From the NCBI RefSeq assembly GCF_003259695.1, contig NZ_PZJH01000008.1:1-64000 (forward strand): DNA of 64,000 nt, given 5' to 3'. Positions 9,340-18,554 of the stretch are shown piece by piece. Source of the DNA: Macrococcus epidermidis. Its GTDB lineage: Bacteria > Bacillota > Bacilli > Staphylococcales > Staphylococcaceae. How positions within the stretch are numbered: position 1 is the stretch's first letter; each line of letters starts with the position of its first letter. The notes under the pieces are model-generated. The model was given only the letters and a program-made list of their open reading frames with translations, did no database searches and had not been told where the DNA came from. Position numbers and translations under genes: made by a program.

Positions 9340-10518
9340 CTATTCTTTTTCTAGTGTATCCATATGTTCTGCTAAATTGACAAATACTCTAACCCCATTG
9401 AGCAATCCATTTTCGTCCATATCAAATTTTGGATGATGATGTGGAAAATCAGCTTGTATTGTTTCATTTCTAACTCCAGTGTTAAAATAACATCCTGGTC
9501 TTTCCTGAAGAAAGTAAGCAAAATCTTCACCACCAAGAGATGGTGTTCCTTCTAATACTTCATCAATTTCTGAAATAGCTTCACTTAAATTTTTAAGCCA
9601 TAATGTTTCTTTTTCACTGTTAATTAATGCAGGATAACCGTCTGTGTAGTTTAATGTAATATTAACATTAAAGCTCTTTTCAATACCTTCGATTATTTCA
9701 TTTATTCTTTCTATCATTACATCTTTAATCGATTTATCATACGTGCGCAATGTACCGCTTAAATGCGCAGTTTCTGCAATAACATTAAAGGCATTGCCAC
9801 TTTTAAATTCTCCAATCGTTAATACACCTGTTTTAATCGGATCGATGCTACGAGAGACAACGGTTTGTAGTTGTGTGATTAAGTAGCTAGCTGCGATAAC
9901 TGCATCATGTGTCGTATGTGGCGCAGCACCATGTCCGCCTAATCCATGTATATCAATTGTAAATGCATCGGCAAATCCATATGAAGGACCGGTAACAAAA
10001 CTCACTGCATTACTTTCCAGGTTGCTTGAAGTGTGTGTGCCAAATACGTAGTCTACCCCATCTAAAACACCTGCTTCAATCATTGATTTAGCACCACCTG
10101 GTAAAACTTCCTCAGCATGTTGATGACAAAGAATGACTGTTCCTTTAAGTTCACTTTGATGTGCTTTTATGATTTTAGCGGTGATCAGCAGCATTGCTGT
10201 ATGACCATCATGCCCACAAGCATGCATTACACCCGGTACTTTTGATTTATAAGGTACGTCTTTCAAATCCTGAATAGGTAATGCATCAAAATCCGCGCGG
10301 AGTAATACTGTTGGGCCAGGTAATTTACCTTCTATCACACCATATAACCCATTACCTCCAACATTACGCGTTACTGGAATATCTAGCGCTGTTAAATAAT
10401 TTGCGATATACTCGGCTGTTTCTGTCTCATGAAAAGAGAGTTCCGGATGCATATGCAAATATCTTCTTATTTCAATCAGCTCTTCTTTATATTGGTCTAC
10501 CGTTTTATACCATGTCAT
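9340..10518 (-). CDS. M20 family metallo-amidohydrolase (copy 3 of a tandem set)
   Basis: 392 residues, M20D amidohydrolase family, which hydrolyses N-acyl amino acids or related amides. Metal-site motifs are visible: [10 protein letters not shown] (about 100-109), HQHAEE (about 133-138) and HHHPKFD near the C-terminus. No signal peptide, so cytoplasmic. The start ATG follows a strong Shine-Dalgarno (aaggggggg) and overlaps the end of the upstream paralogue by 14 bp. Last gene of a three-gene operon. Substrate unknown; Staphylococcus typically carries a single homologue at this position. Confidence 0.85.
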   Translation of the reverse strand: MTWYKTVDQYKEELIEIRRYLHMHPELSFHETETAEYIANYLTALDIPVTRNVGGNGLYGVIEGKLPGPTVLLRADFDALPIQDLKDVPYKSKVPGVMHACGHDGHTAMLLITAKIIKAHQSELKGTVILCHQHAEEVLPGGAKSMIEAGVLDGVDYVFGTHTSSNLESNAVSFVTGPSYGFADAFTIDIHGLGGHGAAPHTTHDAVIAASYLITQLQTVVSRSIDPIKTGVLTIGEFKSGNAFNVIAETAHLSGTLRTYDKSIKDVMIERINEIIEGIEKSFNVNITLNYTDGYPALINSEKETLWLKNLSEAISEIDEVLEGTPSLGGEDFAYFLQERPGCYFNTGVRNETIQADFPHHHPKFDMDENGLLNGVRVFVNLAEHMDTLEKE

Positions 10519-11692
10519 CTACAGCCCCCCCTTGTTCAAAGTAATCAACAGTAGCTTGTAAGAATACTTTTACTGCATTCAACATACCTCTTTCATCAAT
10601 ATCAAACTTTGGATGATGATGAGGGAAATCTGCCTTAAAGTTCTCGTTACGTGTACCAGTATAGAAAAATGAACCTGGAACGCGTTGCAAGTAATAAGAA
10701 AAATCTTCTCCGCCTAGAGAAGGCTCAAGTTCAACAAGTTCTTCTACGCTCTCTATTTTGCGAGCAGCACTAACAATTAAGTCTGTTTCGTTTGTAGTGT
10801 TTACAACTGGAGGATATCCTTTTAAATATTTTAATTCATAAGTGATTCCCATTGTTGTTACGAGTCCTTCCAGACATTTTTTCAGTTCTTTATACATTAA
10901 ATTTTGTGTTTCTGCATTAAAAGTTCTTATTGTCCCAGCTATTTTAGATGTATCTGGAATAACATTGTTCTGATCACCTGCTTCTAATTGTGTAATAGAT
11001 AGCACTGCAGGAGTCGTTGGATTTGTTTTACGTGAAACAATATATTGAAGATCATTACATAAGCGTATTGTTGCTGCAACTGGATCAATCGTCGTATCTG
11101 GATGTGCGGCGTGCCCCCCTTTGCCTTGAATGGTAATCCAGAAATCATCAGGGATGCCTGTAGCTGTCCCATATTTATAACCAATCTTTCCTACATCTAA
11201 AGAACTTGACACATGTTGACCGATAATAGCATCCACACCACTTAAACAATTGTCTGCTATCATTTGTATTGCACCACCAGGATCAACCTCTTCAGCATGC
11301 TGATGAATGAATACTAAATTTCCGTTCAGTTTATCAAAGTTTTCTGATAGGATTTTCGCTGTAATAAGTAGAACCGCTGTATGTGCGTCATGCCCACAAG
11401 CATGCATAACACCTGGAACTTGTGATTTATAAGGTACTTCTTTTTCATCTTGAATAGGTAATGCATCGAAATCAGCACGAATAGCAAGTGTAGGTAAATC
11501 AGGATTTTTAATTAATCGTCCTACGACACCGCGTCCACCTGCACCGGTTTCGACTTCAATACCTAAATCAGATAAGTAATCAGCGATAAACTGGGGCGTT
11601 TCCGTTTCTTGAAATGATAGTTCAGGGTTCATATGAAAATGACGACGTAATGCTACAAGTTCGTCATAATACTTCTCTATTTGTTTAAACAT
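10505..11692 (-). CDS. M20 family metallo-amidohydrolase (copy 2 of a tandem set)
   Basis: 395 residues, same family and layout as its neighbours: MHACGHDAHT, HQHAEE and HHHPKFDIDE motifs are intact, with a central dimerisation domain containing the GKGGHAAHP segment. Middle gene; overlaps the upstream copy by 16 bp and the downstream copy by 14 bp. It appears closer to copy 3 than to copy 1, since both keep HQHAEE. Distinct substrate side chains are likely but cannot be read from sequence. Confidence 0.85.
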   Translation of the reverse strand: MFKQIEKYYDELVALRRHFHMNPELSFQETETPQFIADYLSDLGIEVETGAGGRGVVGRLIKNPDLPTLAIRADFDALPIQDEKEVPYKSQVPGVMHACGHDAHTAVLLITAKILSENFDKLNGNLVFIHQHAEEVDPGGAIQMIADNCLSGVDAIIGQHVSSSLDVGKIGYKYGTATGIPDDFWITIQGKGGHAAHPDTTIDPVAATIRLCNDLQYIVSRKTNPTTPAVLSITQLEAGDQNNVIPDTSKIAGTIRTFNAETQNLMYKELKKCLEGLVTTMGITYELKYLKGYPPVVNTTNETDLIVSAARKIESVEELVELEPSLGGEDFSYYLQRVPGSFFYTGTRNENFKADFPHHHPKFDIDERGMLNAVKVFLQATVDYFEQGGAVDDMV

Positions 11693-12852
11693 AGTACACC
11701 TTCTTCTAATAATATATTTAAAAATAATTTTGTAGCATCATTCATTGCAGATTCATCAAAATCAAATAAAGGGTGATGGTGAGGTGCAGTTATGCCACGT
11801 TCTTTATTACCAGCAGCGGTAAAGAAGAAAGCGCCTGGCTTATGCTGTAGATAGTATGAGAAATCTTCACCAATCATCACTTGTTCCATTTCATTAAAGG
11901 ATAACCCGGAACGTTCTGAGGCACGTTTAATAACATCCACACATTCATTATGATTGATAACAGCAGGATAACCGTCGATATAATCTAATGTGTATGTTAA
12001 TCCTTTTGCAATCGATAGTCCTTTTAATTCATTTTCCATCGCTGTTTTTATCAGCGTTTTTATTTCAGAATCGAATGTTCTCACTGTGCCGGTACAAAAA
12101 GCCTTATCGCTTATAATATTAAATGCATTACCAGCAACAACTTTTCCGATAGTAAGTACGGCTTCACTTGTTGGGGGAACATTTCTGGAAACGATAGTCT
12201 GTATATTTGTAATAAATGTTGCCATCGCCACAATCGCATCTATTGCTGTATCAGGATGAGCACCGTGTCCGCCTTTTCCTTGTATTGTGATATCGAACAT
12301 ATCCGGACTAGCCAGCATCGCATCGTATTTACAATGTATCGCCCCATGTTCAAAAGGTGACCACAGATGATTGCCGTAAACTCTATCCACGCCTTCAAGG
12401 GCACCATCATTGGTCATTGGTTCTGCACCACCTGGAGCAAGTTCTTCAGCAAATTGGAAAAGTAGAACAATGGTTCCATTAATATTGTCGAAGTGTTTAT
12501 CTAATATGCGTGCTACTCCTAGCAGAATAGAAGTATGACCATCATGACCACAGGCATGCATAACACCATCATTTTGTGATTTGTACGGGACGTCTTTTTG
12601 ATCCTGAATCGGCAGTGCATCAAAATCAGCACGCAAAGCGATTGAAGCACCACTACCATTTGAAATGGTTGCCACTAATCCTTTCTCACCGACACGTTCT
12701 CTAATCGAGAAATGTTTGAGCTGCTGTAATTGCTCAAGAATAAATGCATAAGTATTTGTTTCTTCAAAAGACAGTTCTGGATGCATATGTAAAAATCTGC
12801 GGTCTTTTATAAGTTGCTCCGTTTCATTTTGTACGAGCTGCTGGATATCCAA
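11677..12852 (-). CDS. M20 family metallo-amidohydrolase (copy 1 of a tandem set)
   Basis: About 391 residues from a TTG start at 12852, chosen because the Shine-Dalgarno gaggag lies 8 bases upstream; the earlier in-frame GTG at 12861 abuts that site. Motifs [10 protein letters not shown] and [10 protein letters not shown] are present, but the middle motif reads FQFAEE where the two downstream copies have HQHAEE. First gene of the three-gene minus-strand operon, transcribed divergently from kbl. Confidence 0.85.
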   Translation of the reverse strand: MDIQQLVQNETEQLIKDRRFLHMHPELSFEETNTYAFILEQLQQLKHFSIRERVGEKGLVATISNGSGASIALRADFDALPIQDQKDVPYKSQNDGVMHACGHDGHTSILLGVARILDKHFDNINGTIVLLFQFAEELAPGGAEPMTNDGALEGVDRVYGNHLWSPFEHGAIHCKYDAMLASPDMFDITIQGKGGHGAHPDTAIDAIVAMATFITNIQTIVSRNVPPTSEAVLTIGKVVAGNAFNIISDKAFCTGTVRTFDSEIKTLIKTAMENELKGLSIAKGLTYTLDYIDGYPAVINHNECVDVIKRASERSGLSFNEMEQVMIGEDFSYYLQHKPGAFFFTAAGNKERGITAPHHHPLFDFDESAMNDATKLFLNILLEEGVLCLNK

Positions 12853-12926
12853 GTGGCTCACTCCTCTACAGTATAATGTTATTAGTGTAACAGAGAAATT
12901 AGAATATTTAAACTTCTTAATCTGGC

Positions 12927-12940
12927 CGAAACCGTTTACT
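12927..12940 (+). promoter_or_regulatory. cre-like CcpA site between the amidohydrolase operon and kbl
   Basis: CGAAACCGTTTACT matches the cre consensus TGWAANCGNTNWCA at all defined positions except the first and last. It lies in the 157-bp divergent intergenic region and could act on either side. Confidence 0.4.
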
Positions 12941-13009
12941 TATTCAATAGCAGTTCATTATAACTTATGTTATGATGTAAATGAAAATTACATTCAAGGG
13001 GTGCTTAAA

Positions 13010-14200
13010 ATGTCTAAAGTATTAGAACAGTTCTTATCAGAGAATTTAAATTATTTAAAAGACAACGGTCTATACAATGAAATTAATGTTGTTGAAGGCG
13101 CAAACGGTCCAATCATTAAAATTAAAGGTAAAGAATTAATCAACCTTTCATCTAATAACTATTTAGGTTTAGCTACAAATGATCGCATGAAGAAAGTCGC
13201 TAAAGAAGCTGTAGACTCACACGGTGTTGGTGCAGGTGCAGTACGTACAATCAATGGTACATTAGATTTACACGTTCAATTAGAAGAAAAATTAGCAGAA
13301 TTTAAAGGTACTGAAGCTGCAATTGCATACCAATCAGGATTTAACTGTAATATGGCAGCAATTAGTGCAGTTATGAATAAAGAAGATGCAATTCTTTCAG
13401 ATGAATTAAACCATGCATCTATCATCGACGGATGTCGTTTATCTAAAGCGAAGATCATCCGTGTAAACCACTCAGATATGGACGATTTACGTGCGAAAGC
13501 AAAAGAAGCGGTTGAATCTGGTCTTTACAAAAAAGTAATGTATATTACTGATGGTGTATTCTCTATGGATGGAGACGTTGCAAAATTACCAGAAATCGTT
13601 GAAATTGCTGAAGAATTTGGTTTAATCACTTATGTTGATGATGCACACGGTAGTGGTGTAATGGGTAAAGGTGCAGGAACAGTGAAACATTTCGGTCTTC
13701 AGGATAAGATTGATTTCCAAATCGGTACTTTATCAAAAGCAATCGGTGTTGTTGGCGGATATGTAGCTGGAACACAAGATTTAATCGACTGGTTAAAAGT
13801 TGCTTCACGTCCATTTTTATTCTCTACTTCATTAGCACCATCAGATACGCGTGCGATAACTGAAGCAATTGATATTTTAATGGAATCTACTGAATTACAT
13901 GATAAGTTATGGGAAAATGGTAACTACTTAAAAGACGGCCTTAAAAAATTAGGTTTCGATATCGGTCATTCAGAAACACCTATTACTCCATGTATTATCG
14001 GTGATGAGAAAACAACTCAAGAATTCTCTAAACGTTTAATGGAAGAAGGCGTATATGCTAAATCTATCGTCTTCCCAACTGTGCCAAAAGGTACAGGACG
14101 TGTACGTAATATGCCAACTGCTGCGCATACTAAAGAAATGTTAGACGATGCTTTAGCAATTTATGAACGCGTCGGTAAAGCATTAAATATCATTAAATAA
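13010..14200 (+). CDS. kbl: Glycine C-acetyltransferase (2-amino-3-ketobutyrate CoA ligase)
   Basis: 396 residues from ATG 13010, preferred over GTG 13001 because the Shine-Dalgarno aaggggtg overlaps that GTG. PLP enzyme of the alpha-oxoamine synthase family that splits 2-amino-3-ketobutyrate with CoA into glycine and acetyl-CoA. Visible: [11 protein letters not shown] near the N-terminus, DDAHGSG with the PLP-binding Asp, and the Schiff-base Lys in GTLSKAIG. Followed by tdh, the preceding step, though a terminator and a new control region separate them. Confidence 0.93.
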   Translation: MSKVLEQFLSENLNYLKDNGLYNEINVVEGANGPIIKIKGKELINLSSNNYLGLATNDRMKKVAKEAVDSHGVGAGAVRTINGTLDLHVQLEEKLAEFKGTEAAIAYQSGFNCNMAAISAVMNKEDAILSDELNHASIIDGCRLSKAKIIRVNHSDMDDLRAKAKEAVESGLYKKVMYITDGVFSMDGDVAKLPEIVEIAEEFGLITYVDDAHGSGVMGKGAGTVKHFGLQDKIDFQIGTLSKAIGVVGGYVAGTQDLIDWLKVASRPFLFSTSLAPSDTRAITEAIDILMESTELHDKLWENGNYLKDGLKKLGFDIGHSETPITPCIIGDEKTTQEFSKRLMEEGVYAKSIVFPTVPKGTGRVRNMPTAAHTKEMLDDALAIYERVGKALNIIK

Positions 14201-14233
14201 TTTGTAAATCTTAAAATAATATGAACAAATCAC

Positions 14234-14260
14234 AAAAGAGTGGGAATTTCCCACTCTTTT
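14234..14260 (+). terminator. Terminator after kbl
   Basis: AAAAGAGTGGGAA (14234-14246) pairs with TTCCCACTCTTTT (14248-14260) across a single base, so the effective loop is a few nucleotides; the stem ends in TTTT. Confidence 0.85.
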
Positions 14261-14281
14261 TATGTATCTCCCTAATGGACA

Positions 14282-14295
14282 TGTAACCGTTTTTA
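14282..14295 (+). promoter_or_regulatory. cre-like CcpA site upstream of tdh
   Basis: TGTAACCGTTTTTA matches TGWAANCGNTNWCA at every defined position except the C at position 13. It lies 82 bp upstream of the tdh start. Suggests catabolite control of threonine degradation. Confidence 0.5.
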
Positions 14296-14329
14296 TTATA
14301 GAATGAATGTGCAAATAATTAAAAATCAT

Positions 14330-14360
14330 TACATTTGTACTTTCAAGAAAGACAAATGTA
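14330..14360 (+). promoter_or_regulatory. Long inverted repeat just upstream of tdh
   Basis: TACATTTGTACTTTC and GAAAGACAAATGTA form 14-bp arms with a single bulged A and an AA centre. The element ends 17 bp before the tdh ATG, immediately upstream of the aaagggg Shine-Dalgarno. It may be an operator or an RNA hairpin controlling translation initiation. Confidence 0.55.
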
Positions 14361-14377
14361 CATAAAGGGGTATAAAC

Positions 14378-15331
14378 ATGAAAAGAATTATGATTACTGG
14401 TGCATTAGGTCAAATCGGAACTGAATTGACACTTAAATTACGTGAAATTTATGGTGTAGACAATGTATTAGCTACAGACTTACGTCGTCCAGAAGAAGGC
14501 GCAAAAGTTTTAGAAGGTCCTTTCGAAGAGTTAGATGTAACAGATGCTGAACGTATGGACAAATTAGCTGCAGACTTTAAAGCAGATACTTTAATGCATA
14601 TGGCTGCATTATTATCGGCAACAGCTGAGAAAAATCCGGTATTCGCATGGAACTTAAATATGGGCGGTTTACTGAACGCATTAGAAGTTGCACGTAAATA
14701 TAACATGCAGTTCTTTACACCTTCTTCAATCGGTGCATTTGGACCAAGTACTCCAGCAGACAATACGCCACAAGTAACAATACAACGTCCTACAACAATG
14801 TACGGTGTAAACAAAGTTTCTGGTGAGTTATTATGTGACTATTACTTCCACCGTTTCGGCGTAGATACACGTGGTGTACGTTTCCCGGGTCTTATCTCAC
14901 ACGTTAAAGAACCAGGTGGCGGTACAACTGACTATGCAGTAGAAATTTACTTCAAAGCGATTCGTGAAGGTAAATACACTTCATACATCAACAAAGATAC
15001 ATTCATGGATATGATGTTTATGGATGATGCGATTGATGCAATTATCAAGTTAATGGAAGCACCGGCTGAAAACTTAAAAGACCGTAACGCATTTAACGTT
15101 ACAGCGATGAGTGTAGATCCAGAAATGATCGCTGCAAGCATTCGTAAAGTAATGCCAGACTTCGAACTTGATTATGATGTAGATCCAGTACGTGAAGGTA
15201 TTGCACAAAGCTGGCCAAACTCAATCGATGCAACTGAAGCGAAGCAACAATGGGGATTTGAACCTAAGTTTGATTTAGATGCAATGACGAAAGAGATGTT
15301 AGATGCAATTAAATTAAAAGAAAACAAATAA
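14378..15331 (+). CDS. tdh: L-threonine 3-dehydrogenase, SDR (epimerase-like) type
   Basis: 317 residues, extended short-chain dehydrogenase fold. TGALGQIG (about 7-14) is the NAD-binding glycine motif; the catalytic pair is YGVNK (about 145-149). It would oxidise threonine to 2-amino-3-ketobutyrate, the substrate of Kbl upstream, giving glycine. Members of this SDR type, unlike the zinc-dependent Tdh, are common in Staphylococcus next to kbl. The control region holds a cre-like site and a long inverted repeat. The alternative is another sugar-nucleotide epimerase, made unlikely by context. Confidence 0.88.
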   Translation: MKRIMITGALGQIGTELTLKLREIYGVDNVLATDLRRPEEGAKVLEGPFEELDVTDAERMDKLAADFKADTLMHMAALLSATAEKNPVFAWNLNMGGLLNALEVARKYNMQFFTPSSIGAFGPSTPADNTPQVTIQRPTTMYGVNKVSGELLCDYYFHRFGVDTRGVRFPGLISHVKEPGGGTTDYAVEIYFKAIREGKYTSYINKDTFMDMMFMDDAIDAIIKLMEAPAENLKDRNAFNVTAMSVDPEMIAASIRKVMPDFELDYDVDPVREGIAQSWPNSIDATEAKQQWGFEPKFDLDAMTKEMLDAIKLKENK

Positions 15332-15349
15332 TCGATAAATCTTATAAAT

Positions 15350-15397
15350 AATCCGAAGAAATGCGTAGCAATTATTGCGAATTTCTTCGGATTTTTT
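15350..15397 (+). terminator. Terminator after tdh
   Basis: AATCCGAAGAAAT (15350-15362) pairs with ATTTCTTCGGATT (15381-15393), with an inner GCAAT/ATTGC stem, followed by a run of T. Confidence 0.88.
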
Positions 15398-15408
15398 TGA
15401 TTTTTTAA

Positions 15409-15422
15409 TGTAAGCGTTTTAA
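15409..15422 (+). promoter_or_regulatory. cre-like CcpA site upstream of the ilvE promoter
   Basis: TGTAAGCGTTTTAA matches the cre consensus except for the C at position 13. It sits 34 bp upstream of the predicted -35 box, a position compatible with CcpA activation rather than repression (inference). Confidence 0.45.
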
Positions 15423-15456
15423 TTGTATAAAAGAATTAGAATTTTCTAAAAACTCA

Positions 15457-15485
15457 TTGAAAAACGAATTTAGAGTTGCTATACT
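15457..15485 (+). promoter_or_regulatory. Sigma-A promoter of ilvE
   Basis: TTGAAA (15457-15462), 17-bp spacer, TATACT (15480-15485), 39 bp upstream of the start codon. Confidence 0.7.
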
Positions 15486-15524
15486 AAGTGACATTAATAA
15501 TAAATTTTGAAAGGATTGAATGAA

Positions 15525-16595
15525 ATGGTAGCTGTATTTGAAGTGGAAGAACGAATGCATAAACAGCAAAAGCCTGATCCTGAAAATTTGGGATTTGGTC
15601 AATTTTTTACAGATTATATGTTTTCAATGGATTACTCACAAGAAGAAGGTTGGCATAATAAAAAAATCATCCCTTATCAGGAAATCTCCATGAGCCCTGC
15701 TTCGCAAGTGCTTCATTATGGTCAGGCAGTTTTTGAAGGACTGAAGGCTTATAAGACACAAGATGGTGTTCAGTTATTTCGCCCCGATCAAAATTTTAAA
15801 CGAATGAATCAGTCATGTGAACGATTAGAGATGCCTCAAATAGACGTTGAAGAAATGATACAAGCTCTTCAACAGCTTGTTGCACTGGAAGAAGCGTGGA
15901 TTCCAGATGGCGCAGGTCAGTCTTTATATATTAGACCGATTGTATTTGCGAACGAACCTTTCTTAGGTGTACGACCAGCGATTAGCTATAAATTTCTGAT
16001 TCTTTTATCACCAGTTGGAGCTTATTATGGAGGTGGACAATTATCACCTACCAAAATCTATGTTGAAGATGAATATGTTAGAGCAGTTAGAGGTGGTGTA
16101 GGATTTGCGAAAGCAGCAGGCAACTATGCTGCAAGTTTAATTGCTCAATCTAGAGCTGAAAAATTAGGGTACGACCAAGTGTTATGGCTAGACGGTGTTG
16201 AACAGGCGTATATTGAAGAAGTAGGGAGTATGAATATATTCTTTGTTATCAATAATAAATTTGTAACACCTGAACTGAATGGCAGTATATTACCAGGTAT
16301 TACACGTAAGTCGATTTTAGAGCTAGCTGAGCATTTAGGATATGTTGTGGAAGAACGTCGCATCGGTATTCAGGAAGTTGTGGATAGTGCAAAAGATGGC
16401 AGTTTAACCGAAGTATTCGGCGCAGGAACAGCAGTCGTTATCTCACCGGTTGGCGAGATTAAATATAAAGATGAAGTATTAACGATTGGCGATGGCAATA
16501 CAGGTAAATTAACTGAAGAACTATATAATGCGTATACAAGCATTCAAAATGGTTCAAAAGAAGATCCGTTTGGATGGTGTATTTCAGTAGAATAA
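15525..16595 (+). CDS. ilvE: Branched-chain amino acid aminotransferase
   Basis: 356 residues from ATG 15525, preceded by Shine-Dalgarno gaaagga; an upstream in-frame TTG at 15507 lies ahead of that site and was not used. Fold-type IV PLP enzyme that interconverts Leu, Ile and Val with their 2-oxo acids. Visible: [13 protein letters not shown] near residue 70, the Lys-containing [12 protein letters not shown] segment, and [11 protein letters not shown]. Fits the Staphylococcus gene order after kbl/tdh. A cre-like site and a good promoter lie upstream. Confidence 0.96.
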   Translation: MVAVFEVEERMHKQQKPDPENLGFGQFFTDYMFSMDYSQEEGWHNKKIIPYQEISMSPASQVLHYGQAVFEGLKAYKTQDGVQLFRPDQNFKRMNQSCERLEMPQIDVEEMIQALQQLVALEEAWIPDGAGQSLYIRPIVFANEPFLGVRPAISYKFLILLSPVGAYYGGGQLSPTKIYVEDEYVRAVRGGVGFAKAAGNYAASLIAQSRAEKLGYDQVLWLDGVEQAYIEEVGSMNIFFVINNKFVTPELNGSILPGITRKSILELAEHLGYVVEERRIGIQEVVDSAKDGSLTEVFGAGTAVVISPVGEIKYKDEVLTIGDGNTGKLTEELYNAYTSIQNGSKEDPFGWCISVE

Positions 16596-16617
16596 ATAAT
16601 AAGGAGCGTGGTCAATT

Positions 16618-16662
16618 ATGGATATTCATATTTGTAACGAGAAAGAAGGTCATATTATGTAA
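16618..16662 (+). CDS. Possible 14-residue small peptide ORF
   Basis: ATG at 16618 is preceded by aaggagcgtgg, a good Shine-Dalgarno, and encodes MDIHICNEKEGHIM before TAA at 16660. It lies between ilvE and the PfoR-like gene and ends 25 bp before the latter's start, which has its own Shine-Dalgarno (ataggagtg). It could be a leader peptide, a decayed gene start or chance. Confidence 0.3.
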   Translation: MDIHICNEKEGHIM

Positions 16663-16687
16663 AAACTAAAAATAGGAGTGGATAATT

Positions 16688-17722
16688 ATGGAACATGAGA
16701 TGCGTAAAAAAGCATATTTTAAAGATCGATTTGAAAAAGGCGCACAAGGTATCTCAGCCGGTATCTTTGTATCTCTCGGTGTAGGGATGCTATTAAAGTC
16801 GCTTGGAGGTTTATTACATTTTGATTTATTAGTTCTTTTCGGTACGATTTCGATGTTAATTTTAGCACCGGCACTAGGAGGAGCTATCGCTTATAGCTTA
16901 GGCGCAAATGGTATTACATTAGTATCTGCGATGGTTGCTGCAACGATTGGAGGTAACGCATTAAAAGAAGTAAATGGAGCTTTTACAATCCAGACAGGAC
17001 TTCCAATCGGTGCAATTATCGGTGCAATCGTAGCAACGTATGTTGGTAAGAAAGTAACTGGAAAGACGATTCTTGACATGATGGCAGTGCCAACATCTGC
17101 AGTACTTGCTGGTAGTTTAGCTGGATATTATCTGGCGCGTGTCGTGGAACCAGCATTAGTCGTTATTTCGAAATCGATCGCTCAATCTGTAGAAGGACAA
17201 CCGCTCATCTCATCTGTAGTGATTGCACTCGTATTTGCAGTTATCGTAATGACACCAGCATCATCAGCAGCGCTGGTTATTGTATTACAACTTGACCCGG
17301 CATCTTCTGCCGCAGCACTTGTCGGTATCTCAGCACAATTTGTAGGATACACAGCTATGGGCTTAAAGGATAATGATTTAGGTGGTTTCTTGGCACAGCT
17401 CGTTTGTACACCTAAAGTTCAGTTCCCGAACATTGTAAACAACCCTAAAATTATGGTAGCGCCACTTGCAGCTGCTGCAATCAGTGGACCTGTTGCAATC
17501 CTTGGATTTCATTTAGGCGTACCATATGAAATTGGTGGTATCGGCTTATGCGGATTTATCGCACCGTTGCAGATTTTAAATGATCAAGGCGTTGTACCAT
17601 TTACGCAATTTATGATTGCGGGGGTCTTATTACCACTTGTAGTAACATATGTATTACACTACGGTGTTGCACGACGTTTTAATCATGTAAAAGCGGGAGA
17701 TTTAGCTTTAGAAATCAAATAA
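16688..17722 (+). CDS. PfoR-like PTS_EIIC_2 family membrane protein
   Basis: 344 residues with about 8-10 hydrophobic segments rich in Gly/Ala. The sequence resembles the COG3641/PfoR family, distantly related to PTS membrane subunits (EIIC), for example VMTPASSAALVIVLQLDPAS and an AGYYLARVVEPAL segment. No EIIA or EIIB partner is encoded nearby, so sugar phosphotransfer is unproven; the family is annotated either as putative regulator or transporter. Shine-Dalgarno aggagtgg; own terminator. Likely a cytoplasmic-membrane transporter of unknown substrate. Confidence 0.7.
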   Translation: MEHEMRKKAYFKDRFEKGAQGISAGIFVSLGVGMLLKSLGGLLHFDLLVLFGTISMLILAPALGGAIAYSLGANGITLVSAMVAATIGGNALKEVNGAFTIQTGLPIGAIIGAIVATYVGKKVTGKTILDMMAVPTSAVLAGSLAGYYLARVVEPALVVISKSIAQSVEGQPLISSVVIALVFAVIVMTPASSAALVIVLQLDPASSAAALVGISAQFVGYTAMGLKDNDLGGFLAQLVCTPKVQFPNIVNNPKIMVAPLAAAAISGPVAILGFHLGVPYEIGGIGLCGFIAPLQILNDQGVVPFTQFMIAGVLLPLVVTYVLHYGVARRFNHVKAGDLALEIK

Positions 17723-17724
17723 AT

Positions 17725-17759
17725 AAAATATCTCACTCAAAATAGAGTGAGATATTTTT
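17725..17759 (+). terminator. Terminator after the PfoR-like gene
   Basis: AAAATATCTCACTC (17725-17738) pairs with GAGTGAGATATTTT (17745-17758) around AAAATA; T-rich 3' arm. Confidence 0.88.
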
Positions 17760-17813
17760 GCGTGAAGCGGGTATAAAATTAATAAAAGTGAAGTTAAGGA
17801 GTAGAGAAGGATT

Positions 17814-18506
17814 ATGACGAAATTAATCGTATTTGATAAAGACGGAACATTAATGAAATTAGGACATCCGTTGGTAAAGTTAGCTGATGACTTGATCAAT
17901 GAATTTTCAGTGCGTACTAATATACATGTGCCGAAATCTGAAATAAAAGACGCGTTCGGTATTGTCGATGATCATGTTGATAAATTGATTGGCGCAAAAA
18001 CAACAAAGACTATCGTCTCAAGTTTAGAAAAACTTCCGAATGGTGATGCGATGGCAAGCTGGTTACTTAAAAAGATTGAACATACAACGTCTGACAATGA
18101 AGCGGAAGACATCGAAATGATTGAAGGTGTTCAGGACACATTGAAATCTTTACATGATAAAGGTTATCTGCTTGCGATTGTGTCTGCGGACGACACAGCA
18201 TCGATGGATTTATTTATTGATAAATATAACATTCGTGCATACTTCGATAAGATTATTACGAGTGATTCCACTGATTATCATAAACCACAAAAAGAACTGT
18301 TACAGCTGATCATGGATGATTTAAATGTTGTCAAAGAAGATACGATGATGGTTGGTGATACAGAGATGGATGTAGAACTTGGGCAAAATGGTGAAGTTGG
18401 TAAAATCGTTGGCGTATTATCAGGATCAGGCGATCAACAAGATTTGCGTAATGCCCACGTCGTTCTAGGTAGTGTTGCTGAGATGATTGATAAACTTGAG
18501 TTATAA
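17814..18506 (+). CDS. HAD-superfamily phosphatase, phosphoglycolate phosphatase-like
   Basis: 230 residues. HAD motif I DKDGTL (about 8-13) with the nucleophilic Asp; motif II in VSADDTAS; motif III Lys near HKPQKE; motif IV VGDTEMDVELG. A helical cap lies between motifs I and II. Likely a small-molecule phosphatase in the cytoplasm; substrate unknown. The gene sits at the position held by a HAD hydrolase in Staphylococcus after ilvE. Start ATG with Shine-Dalgarno aaggag upstream. Confidence 0.8.
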   Translation: MTKLIVFDKDGTLMKLGHPLVKLADDLINEFSVRTNIHVPKSEIKDAFGIVDDHVDKLIGAKTTKTIVSSLEKLPNGDAMASWLLKKIEHTTSDNEAEDIEMIEGVQDTLKSLHDKGYLLAIVSADDTASMDLFIDKYNIRAYFDKIITSDSTDYHKPQKELLQLIMDDLNVVKEDTMMVGDTEMDVELGQNGEVGKIVGVLSGSGDQQDLRNAHVVLGSVAEMIDKLEL

Positions 18507-18512
18507 AATAAT

Positions 18513-18552
18513 AAAAAGATGGTACGGTAAATTTTTACCGTATCATCTTTTT
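18513..18552. terminator. Bidirectional terminator between HAD gene and dck
   Basis: AAAAAGATGGTACGGTAAA pairs with TTTACCGTATCATCTTTTT with one mismatch, flanked by A and T runs; it serves both convergent genes. Confidence 0.9.
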
Positions 18553-18554
18553 AT

